From positions 1-44,092 of the forward strand of contig JACRIU010000111.1 of assembly GCA_016235775.1 (NCBI GenBank): a stretch of DNA of 44,092 bases. The letters run 5' to 3'. This document shows positions 36,449-44,092 of this stretch, piece after piece. The position numbers and the translations under genes are program-made. The stretch comes from Hydrogenophilales bacterium. GTDB taxonomy: Bacteria > Pseudomonadota > Gammaproteobacteria > Burkholderiales > Thiobacteraceae. The notes beneath the pieces are model-generated. The model was not told the DNA's origin. It worked only from the letters and a program-made list of their open reading frames with translations, and ran no database searches. Every line of letters starts with the position of its first letter. Position 1 is the first letter of the stretch.

Positions 36449-37231
36449 TCAGGCGGCGCGCTTGCCGCTTCCCGGTTGGTGCACAGCGGCATTTGCCGCC
36501 GCCTGCGCCGCGGCCTGATCGCGAATCAACTGCCTAATCAGGGGTTGCTGCTCATCGCTACGTCCCCACTGGTCGAAGTACACCAGTTCTTCAATCGGCA
36601 GGCGCGGCAGCCAACCGGCGGTTTCGAGTTCTGGCTTGGCGTAGAAGTGGCTGACATAGCCAACGCAAAGATAGGCAATCGGGGTGATGCCCTTGGGAAT
36701 GCTGAGGGCCGCCTGCAATGCAGCCTGGTTGAAAATGCTTACCCAGCCCACGCCCAGGCCCTCAGCGCGCGCCGCCAGCCAGAGATTCTGCACGGCGCAG
36801 ACGCTGCTGTAGAGATCCATGGTCTTAATGTGTGTGCGGCCCACCACTACCGGACCGGTGCGCTCGCGGTCGCAGGTGATGCAGATGCCGATGGGCGATT
36901 CCAGAATGCCTTCGAGCTTGAGCGTCTTGTAGGTGGCGCGCTTGTCGCCTTCGAACATCTCCGCCGCTTCGGCGTGAGCATCGGAAAAGGCGGTGTGCAC
37001 CCTGCGCTTGATCTCGTCCGACCGCACCACCAGGAAATTCCATGGCTGCATGAAGCCGACGGAAGGCGCGTAGTGGGCTGCTGTGATGATGCGGCTCAGC
37101 ACTTCGTCCGGCACGGCCCTGGGCAGAAATTGGCCGCGCACGTCGCGGCGCAAAAAGATGGCTTGATAGATGGCCTCGCGTGCTTCGGCGGTGAAGGCGT
37201 GGATGTCCTGATTTTCTTGTTCCGTTTTCAT
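36449..37231 (-). CDS. bluB: 5,6-Dimethylbenzimidazole synthase (BluB)
   Basis: 260 aa flavin-destructase of the nitroreductase fold. It converts reduced FMN and oxygen to dimethylbenzimidazole, the lower ligand of vitamin B12. Family motifs: AIFLRRDVRGQFLPRAVPDE, AAHYAPSVGFMQPWNFLVV, GPVVVGRTHIKTMDLYSSVC, AVQNLWLAARAEGLGVGWVS. The ATG at 37231 has AAGGGGA upstream; the longer frame to 37318 reads into the riboswitch and is rejected. It is a single gene under a cobalamin riboswitch. Confidence 0.94.
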   Translation of the reverse strand: MKTEQENQDIHAFTAEAREAIYQAIFLRRDVRGQFLPRAVPDEVLSRIITAAHYAPSVGFMQPWNFLVVRSDEIKRRVHTAFSDAHAEAAEMFEGDKRATYKTLKLEGILESPIGICITCDRERTGPVVVGRTHIKTMDLYSSVCAVQNLWLAARAEGLGVGWVSIFNQAALQAALSIPKGITPIAYLCVGYVSHFYAKPELETAGWLPRLPIEELVYFDQWGRSDEQQPLIRQLIRDQAAAQAAANAAVHQPGSGKRAA

Positions 37232-37292
37232 TGCAATTCCCCTTGCGTGAAAAGTGGGCGCCCTGCCTGGCCTTGCAGCGTGCAAATTTTTC

Positions 37293-37456
37293 AGGCCGGT
37301 CTTCTGACTCGGATTCAACTGCCATCGGCGCCTTCCCGGTGTTCACCAGTGGCTTATTGCCGGAGCATCATCCATACAGCGTTGGGCACGTGGCGGGATT
37401 GCACCGCCTTCCCGATTCTCCCCGCGCCTTGCGGCGCCGGGCACCTGAAGGTGCGG
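37293..37456 (-). promoter_or_regulatory. Cobalamin (B12) riboswitch upstream of bluB
   Basis: On the minus strand the class signature appears in order: a GGTGCCCGG start near the TSS, GGGAAGGCGGTGCAATCCCG followed by CCACGTGCCC, GCCACTGGTG (the B12-box-type GCCACTG), a second GGGAAGG, and a 3' segment CCGAGTCAGAAGACCGGCC (the known AGTCAGGAGACCTGCC-like element). About 60 nt separate it from the bluB start. GGCC at its 3' end can also pair with AAGGCC downstream, a possible expression platform. Binding of adenosylcobalamin would be expected to reduce bluB expression. Confidence 0.93.
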
Positions 37457-37457
37457 A

Positions 37458-37486
37458 ATGATCCGCGAGAGTGGCGGCGTTGTCAA
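37458..37486 (-). promoter_or_regulatory. Promoter of the bluB riboswitch transcript
   Basis: On the minus strand a perfect TTGACA (37481-37486), a 17-nt spacer and GATCAT (37458-37463, 4 of 6 to TATAAT) place transcription initiation at about 37450, just where the riboswitch fold begins. The next 147 nt towards higB hold no gene. Confidence 0.65.
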
Positions 37487-37633
37487 AATTGAGCAACAGG
37501 GGGCAACAGGTGACACCAAGCCGGGGGCGGGCAATATTGAAAATCAGGGTCTAGCTTTATAGCATTCCCCTCGCAATATCCCTCCATTTATAATCGAGAA
37601 AACCAAGCCGATTTGTTATTCATTATTTTGAAT

Positions 37634-37655
37634 GTAATGCATAAGATTGCATTAC
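37634..37655. promoter_or_regulatory. Palindromic operator candidate for higBA
   Basis: GTAATGCA-TAAGAT-TGCATTAC is a perfect 8-bp inverted repeat with a 6-nt spacer, 28 nt upstream of the higB start. HigA antitoxins repress their own operon through palindromes of this type, so it is a likely HigA site. It also overlaps plausible promoter DNA. Confidence 0.6.
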
Positions 37656-37682
37656 GTACTCCATTATGTTACTTTATCAAAT

Positions 37683-37961
37683 GTGATTAAACGCTTCCGC
37701 CACAAAGGGTTAGAACGGCTATTCCGCAAAGGCGAATCGCAAGGCATCCAAGCGCAGCATGTTTCCCGTATTTTGCGCATTCTCGATCTTCTGGATGATG
37801 CAAGCGCGCCCGAACAGGTGAATATCCCTGGCTTATATTTGCACCCGCTTAAAGGCAGCCGCAAAGGCGAGTGGGCGATGAGCGTGTCTGGTAATTGGCG
37901 TGTCACCTTCCGCTTTGAAGGTGAGGACGTGACGGACGTAACTTTGGAGGATTATCACTGA
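37683..37961 (+). CDS. higB: HigB-type toxin (RelE/ParE superfamily)
   Basis: 92 aa. Ribosome-dependent mRNA interferase family. It reads VIKRFRHKGLERLFRKGESQ at the start and LYLHPLKGSRKGEWAMSVSG followed by NWRVTFRFEGEDVTDVTLED, matching HigB of the graT/higBA type. The start is GTG at 37683, the position where relatives begin; an ATG at 37681 is out of frame. The stop overlaps the higA start (TGATG). Confidence 0.92.
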   Translation: MIKRFRHKGLERLFRKGESQGIQAQHVSRILRILDLLDDASAPEQVNIPGLYLHPLKGSRKGEWAMSVSGNWRVTFRFEGEDVTDVTLEDYH

Positions 37962-38266
37962 TGGCTAAATCACTACGCGATCCTAAACGCCGCCCTACGC
38001 ATCCAGGTGCGATCTTGCGCGAGGATGTGTTGCCTTCGCTAGGGATGACCCAAGCTGAGTTCGCTAAGCGGCTGGGCGTTTCTCGGCTGACGGTATCGGA
38101 ATTGATTAATGAAAAGCGTGCGGTAAGCCCGGATATGGCCATGCGCTTGGGCCGTCTACTCGGGAATGGCCCCGAGATTTGGCTGCGCATGCAGCAAACC
38201 CTCGACTTGTGGGAGCTCGCAAAACACCGCAATTATGAAAAGATTCAGACCCTGAAGGCCGCATAG
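37961..38266 (+). CDS. higA: HigA-type antitoxin
   Basis: 101 aa. XRE-family helix-turn-helix at about 28-70: GMTQAEFAKRLGVSRLTVSE, then LINEKRAVSPDMAMRLGRLL. The N-terminus has RRPTHPGAILREDVLPSLG, typical of HigA. Neutralises HigB and represses the operon. Gene order toxin-antitoxin is the usual one for higBA. Confidence 0.95.
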   Translation: MAKSLRDPKRRPTHPGAILREDVLPSLGMTQAEFAKRLGVSRLTVSELINEKRAVSPDMAMRLGRLLGNGPEIWLRMQQTLDLWELAKHRNYEKIQTLKAA

Positions 38267-38279
38267 GTCTTCACACACA

Positions 38280-38336
38280 CGCAAAGGGGCAAGCACACCG
38301 CAAAGGGGGTCACGCAACACACGCAAAGGGGGTCAC
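38280..38336 (+). repeat. Direct repeats CGCAAAGGGG(GTCAC) upstream of the transposase
   Basis: Two exact 15-nt copies of CGCAAAGGGGGTCAC lie at 38299-38313 and 38322-38336; a shorter copy, CGCAAAGGGG, is at 38280-38289. The last copy runs into the left inverted-repeat arm. They fill the higA-transposase gap and may be transposase binding sites. Confidence 0.7.
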
Positions 38337-38357
38337 ATCTTGCAATATAACATTTCC
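38330..38357 (+). repeat. Left arm of the RAYT-flanking inverted repeat
   Basis: 28 nt beginning GGGTCACATCTTGCAATAT. It matches the reverse complement of 39217-39244 at 24 of 28 positions, including an unbroken 13-nt block GGGTCACATCTTG. Confidence 0.8.
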
Positions 38358-38374
38358 ATGTTAGACTGATCTCC

Positions 38375-39226
38375 ATGGCCCGCCCTCTCCGCATCGAATT
38401 TCCTGGCGCGATCTACCACGTCACCTCGCGTGGCAACGCGCGGCGCAAGATATTTCTGGATGATTCAGACCGCGAGACCTTTCTTTCTACGCTGGCTTGG
38501 GTGGTGGAGCGCTTCGGCTGGATTTGCCATGCCTACTGCCTCATGGATAACCATTTCCATCTAATGATCGAAACGCCCGAGCCGAATCTTTCGCGCGGCA
38601 TGCGCCAGTTGAACGGCGTCTATACCCAGGGATTCAATCGCCGTCACCGCAAGGTCGGGCACCTGTTCCAGGGGCGGTTCAAGGCCATCCTGGTGGAGCG
38701 CGACAGCTACCTGCTGGAACTGGCTCGTTATGTCGTGCTCAATCCGGTGCGCGCGAAACTGGTTAAGGCGCCAGAAGACTATTTATGGAGCAGCTACCGC
38801 CCGACCTTAGGGCTCGACTCCGTCCCGAATGGCCTCACTATCGACTGGCTGCTTGGCCAGTTCGCCAAGACCAAGCCGGCGGCACGCCAGCGCTATGCGG
38901 CATTCGTCCAAGCCGGGATAGGCCGACGCTCACCCTGGGCGGACTTGAAAGGGCAGGTATTGTTGGGCGGCGAGACCTTTGTCGAGAAAATGGCGCCCCA
39001 TCTCAAAGCAAGCGAAGCCGTGGCGGAGATACCAAAACGCCAACGCCGGGTGCATCAACCTTCGCTTAAGAAGCTATTTGCCGGGGCCGATTCCAAGGCG
39101 ACCCGCGACCAGGCAATGGTGCGGGCGTTCTTGGAGTATGGTTACACGCTGTCCGAGATCGGGCGCGAAGCGGGGTTGCACTATGCGACGGTGAGCCGAA
39201 TTGTTAAGGCCGGTGAGGGAATGTGA
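38375..39226 (+). CDS. REP-associated tyrosine transposase (RAYT, Y1_Tnp)
   Basis: 283 aa. Single-strand DNA transposase/recombinase family related to IS200/IS605 TnpA and thought to act on REP sequences. It starts MARPLRIEFPGAIYHVTSRG. The metal-binding HUH motif is H60-F61-H62 in MDNHFHLMIE. The likely catalytic tyrosine is Y119 in LARYVVLNPVRA by alignment with E. coli Y115. After the domain is an extra C-terminal segment with a helix-turn-helix (YGYTLSEIGREAGLHYATVS at about 256-275). The frame is intact. Inverted repeats flank it; the right one overlaps the stop codon. The ribosome-binding site is weak. Confidence 0.93.
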   Translation: MARPLRIEFPGAIYHVTSRGNARRKIFLDDSDRETFLSTLAWVVERFGWICHAYCLMDNHFHLMIETPEPNLSRGMRQLNGVYTQGFNRRHRKVGHLFQGRFKAILVERDSYLLELARYVVLNPVRAKLVKAPEDYLWSSYRPTLGLDSVPNGLTIDWLLGQFAKTKPAARQRYAAFVQAGIGRRSPWADLKGQVLLGGETFVEKMAPHLKASEAVAEIPKRQRRVHQPSLKKLFAGADSKATRDQAMVRAFLEYGYTLSEIGREAGLHYATVSRIVKAGEGM

Positions 39227-39244
39227 TAATACAAGATGTGACCC
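39217..39244 (-). repeat. Right arm of the RAYT-flanking inverted repeat
   Basis: On the minus strand it begins GGGTCACATCTTGTATTAT and matches the left arm at 24 of 28 positions. It overlaps the last two sense codons and stop codon of the transposase gene, so gene and repeat end together. Confidence 0.8.
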
Positions 39245-39332
39245 TATCTTCCTTCGTGCAAGGTCTGGGGTACACAGCCGATCTTCTTGATGCGTGTTGG
39301 ATCACTCCGCCCGCCAGTCTTTTCACTCGCCC

Positions 39333-39428
39333 CATGTCTTGCCCCTCCGCATTGAATTCCCCAACGCGCTCTATCGCGTCATCGCCCGCTGTGACCGGCG
39401 CGAGGATATTTTCAAGCTATCCAACTGA
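39333..39428 (+). pseudogene. Decayed 5' fragment of a second RAYT gene
   Basis: In one frame this reads LPLRIEFPNALYRVIARCDR followed by REDIFKLSN and a stop. It aligns with the first 28 residues of the intact RAYT (MARPLRIEFPGAIYHVTSRGNARRKIF). The start region is altered (the ATG at 39334 is out of frame with the matching part) and nothing beyond residue 28 remains before feoB. It is therefore a remnant, differing enough from the intact gene to be an older or separate copy. Confidence 0.75.
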
Positions 39429-39440
39429 AGAATTGCTGCG

Positions 39441-41228
39441 TCAGTAACCCAAGGCCCGCGCGCTCTGGTAGAAAATAAAACTCAACAGCCAAGCCAGACC
39501 CAGCGACCAGGAGACGGCGAAGACCGTGAAGCTGAGCTTGCCGGATTCACTCCTGAGCGTGGCGATAGTCGAAAGGCAGGGCGTGTAAACCAGCGTGAAC
39601 AGCATGAAGCTGTAGGCTTGCACCCAGTCGATCTGGTGCGCCAAATGCTGGGTGAGGGCGGTGCTTTCCAGGCCGTAGATCACGGCGAGCGAGCCGATGA
39701 CGATTTCTTTCGCGACAAATCCAAAGATCAAGGCAATGGCGAGTTGGGTATTGATCCCGAGCGGGTCCAACACGGGCGCCATGAATTGGCCGATGGCGCC
39801 AGCCCAGGTTTGCGCGCTGGCGGGCGCTACGCCGGTGGGAAAATGAGTCAGAAACCAAACTAGCACGACGCCCGCGATGATGAATTTGCTCGCACGGTTT
39901 AGAAAGTGACGCACTTCATGCCAGCCCCGCAGCACCATTTGGCGCAGGGTGGGAAAGCGGTAGGGCGGCAGCTCCAATACGAAAGGCTCTTGGCTCGCGT
40001 ATTTGCCTTTGAACAGCATCGCCGTGAGAAACGCCGTGCCGAAGCTGAACAGGTATAGGCTGAATAGCACCAATGGCGCGGCCTTGGGCGAGAACAGCGC
40101 GGCGGTTATGAAAATGAACACTTGCAGGCGCGCTGAGCAAAGCGAGAGTGGAATCACCAGCATGGTGAGTAGCCTTAGAGCGCGCGAACGCATGACGCGT
40201 GTCCCCATCAGCGCCGGCACGTTGCAGCCGAAGCCCATCAGCATCATGACGAAGCTGCGCCCATCCAGGCCCATGCGCGCCATCAGCGCGTCCATCAAAA
40301 AAGCGGCGCGCGACAGGTAGCCGGTGTCTTCGACCACGGCCATGAACAGAAAAAACAAAATAATAATCGGCACGAATGCGGCAACGGTGCTCACGCCGGT
40401 ATAAACCCCGTCGAGCAGGACGCCGCGCAGCATTTCGGGTGCGTAGGCTAATACGGGTTCCAGCGCCATATGACGCAAGCCGTCGAGTGTCCAGGCAACA
40501 CCTGCTTGCAACGGGGCGCCGAGCAGGAAAATAGCCTGGAACAGCAAATACATCACGCCGAAAAAGATCGGCAGGCCCAGCCAAGGGTGCAACATGATGC
40601 GATCCAGACGCGCTGTCAGGTTGTCTGATAGCTGCGGCGGAATCCGCACCGATTCTTTCAGCAGTTGCTCCATGGCGTGTTCGATTTCAACGTCGGCGGC
40701 CAGCACTTCGCGCATGCGTTCGGGTTGCACGGTTTGGCTTTGGCGCAGCGCTTGGCTGATTTGGTCGAATGCTTGCATGTAGCCTTCGCCGTATTTCGCG
40801 CTCAGCATCAGCACCGGCATATCCAGCTTGGCCGCCATTTTGTTCGCATCCACCGTGACGCCGAAGCGCTTGGCTTCATCCGCCATGTTGAGTAATAGCA
40901 AGGCAGGGAGATGCAATTGCTTGAGTTGCAGCGCGAGGCTGAGTTGCCGATCGAGCTGGCAGCTATTCAGAATGATCAATACGAGATCGACGGCATTATT
41001 TTCCAGGAAATGCCGAACCACTTGCTCATCGTCGGAGAAGCCGTGCATGTCGTAGATGCCGGGCAGATCGACGATCTCGACCATCTCGGCGCCGATCAGC
41101 ACTTTCGCCCCCATCAGATCGACGGTCACGCCGGGCCAGTTGCCCACGCGTGCAGAGGCGCCGGTAATACGGTTGAAAAAAGTGGATTTGCCCGTATTGG
41201 GCATGCCCAACAAGGCGATGCGTTTCAT
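39441..41228 (-). CDS. feoB: Ferrous iron transport protein B
   Basis: 595 aa. Inner-membrane Fe(II) transporter with an N-terminal G domain: G1 GMPNTGKS (8-15), G3 DLPG (54-57), G4 NMAD (113-116). Then a helical GDI-like spacer and a transmembrane part with Gate motifs (GFGCNVPALMGTR). It is on the short side for the family (E. coli 773 aa) because the C-terminal part is compact, but no frameshift or missing motif is seen. It lies 9 nt after feoA; no feoC is present. Confidence 0.97.
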   Translation of the reverse strand: MKRIALLGMPNTGKSTFFNRITGASARVGNWPGVTVDLMGAKVLIGAEMVEIVDLPGIYDMHGFSDDEQVVRHFLENNAVDLVLIILNSCQLDRQLSLALQLKQLHLPALLLLNMADEAKRFGVTVDANKMAAKLDMPVLMLSAKYGEGYMQAFDQISQALRQSQTVQPERMREVLAADVEIEHAMEQLLKESVRIPPQLSDNLTARLDRIMLHPWLGLPIFFGVMYLLFQAIFLLGAPLQAGVAWTLDGLRHMALEPVLAYAPEMLRGVLLDGVYTGVSTVAAFVPIIILFFLFMAVVEDTGYLSRAAFLMDALMARMGLDGRSFVMMLMGFGCNVPALMGTRVMRSRALRLLTMLVIPLSLCSARLQVFIFITAALFSPKAAPLVLFSLYLFSFGTAFLTAMLFKGKYASQEPFVLELPPYRFPTLRQMVLRGWHEVRHFLNRASKFIIAGVVLVWFLTHFPTGVAPASAQTWAGAIGQFMAPVLDPLGINTQLAIALIFGFVAKEIVIGSLAVIYGLESTALTQHLAHQIDWVQAYSFMLFTLVYTPCLSTIATLRSESGKLSFTVFAVSWSLGLAWLLSFIFYQSARALGY

Positions 41229-41237
41229 TGAGTTGCG

Positions 41238-41471
41238 CTACGCGGCTTGCGGGTTAATTTCGATCTGTTGCGCCTCGCTGCGGCGCAGCATGATGTCGGT
41301 CGAACCGACGCGCACATGCAAGGGGCCGGCAAAGCGGGCGGTGCGCACGAGCTCGATGCTTTTGCCCACGCGAAATCCAAGCGCAGCTAAGCGATGGTGC
41401 AGCGCCTGCTCTGAATGAATGGCGCGAATAATTGCGGATTGCCCGGGTTTTAAGCCAATAAGAGTCGTCAT
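41238..41471 (-). CDS. feoA: Ferrous iron transport protein A
   Basis: 77 aa SH3-like protein that supports FeoB in the cytoplasm. Typical pattern LIGLKPGQSAIIRAI, LHHRLAALGFRVGKSIELVR, and VGSTDIMLRRSEAQQIEI. First gene of the feoAB operon; a Fur box lies 28 nt upstream. Confidence 0.95.
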   Translation of the reverse strand: MTTLIGLKPGQSAIIRAIHSEQALHHRLAALGFRVGKSIELVRTARFAGPLHVRVGSTDIMLRRSEAQQIEINPQAA

Positions 41472-41498
41472 TTTTTCTGCGCCCGCTTATGTCTAAAT

Positions 41499-41517
41499 GA
41501 TAATAGTTCTTATTATC
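41499..41517. promoter_or_regulatory. Fur box upstream of feoAB
   Basis: GATAATAGTTCTTATTATC matches the 19-bp Fur consensus GATAATGATAATCATTATC at 14 positions, including both 6-bp ends. It predicts iron-dependent repression of feoAB. The spacing to pyrG (139 nt the other way) makes an effect on pyrG unlikely. Confidence 0.75.
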
Positions 41518-41598
41518 CCACAAATAAGCTATATGGCAAAGGGGCCATTAAAAGTTGGCCTTCCGGTAAGCGCAAACAAAGAAAATTCAGATTCTTCA

Positions 41599-44092
<2,494 letters not shown>

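Noticed and set aside
37232..37318. N-terminal extension of BluB by 29 residues
   Set aside because: It translates the riboswitch 3' end; the ATG at 37231 matches the family start and has a Shine-Dalgarno.
38280..38336. CRISPR-like array
   Set aside because: Only two exact 15-nt repeats with an 8-nt gap and a partial third; no cas genes, and the last repeat runs into the transposase inverted repeat.
39223..39447. 74-codon frame after the transposase
   Set aside because: Different frame from the RAYT remnant it overlaps; it has no signature and begins at the transposase stop.

Overview
The window reads as a chromosome segment of a betaproteobacterium, most likely from the Nitrosomonadales/Gallionellales side of the class. 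This is inferred from gene order (rpsB-tsf-pyrH-frr-uppS-cdsA-dxr-rseP-bamA-skp-lpxD-fabZ-lpxA-lpxB-rnhB; ppsR/ppsA divergent; pyrG-kdsA) and from protein character. Without a database search I cannot name the genus. Almost all of it is ordinary, densely packed housekeeping and motility DNA. No prophage, CRISPR array, tRNA or rRNA was recognised.

Region 1 (1-6870) is a late flagellar cluster on the + strand. It holds the 3' end of a glycosyltransferase-like gene, flagellin with a sigma-28-like promoter, flaG, fliD, fliS, a fliT-like gene, a small unknown ORF, a DUF2802 membrane protein, a fliK-type hook-length gene and a stand-alone FlhB C-terminal-domain protein. Two REP-like paired hairpins marked by GTAG/CTAC lie at its edges. 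Region 2 (6884-12183, - strand) holds glnD, map and a methyl-accepting chemotaxis gene.

Region 3 (12452-26667, + strand) is the conserved translation / isoprenoid / phospholipid / envelope-biogenesis superoperon from rpsB to rnhB, with an rpsB promoter and an attenuator-like hairpin before tsf. One dispersed repeat family appears twice: once inside the predicted N-terminus of glnD and once between lpxA and lpxB. Region 4 (26677-32305) is a second motility and signalling block: a CopD-like membrane protein, motA, motB, a membrane-anchored methyltransferase resembling the FAM173/ATPSCKMT family, an HDOD protein and a membrane-anchored pentapeptide-repeat protein. It sits between rnhB and a SpoU methylase gene.

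Region 5 (32306-37486) holds the SpoU methylase, ppsR/ppsA and bluB, the last preceded by a clear cobalamin riboswitch with its own promoter. Region 6 (37634-39428) is the accessory part: a higBA toxin-antitoxin pair with a palindromic operator candidate, then a REP-associated tyrosine transposase (RAYT) gene bracketed by 28-nt inverted repeats, then the decayed 5' piece of a second RAYT. Region 7 (39441-44092) holds feoAB (- strand) behind a Fur box, then pyrG and the start of kdsA.

No wholly new system was found. The observations most worth checking are the RAYT with its flanking inverted repeats and remnant, the repeat that has been translated into glnD and abuts lpxB, and the motAB-linked membrane methyltransferase.
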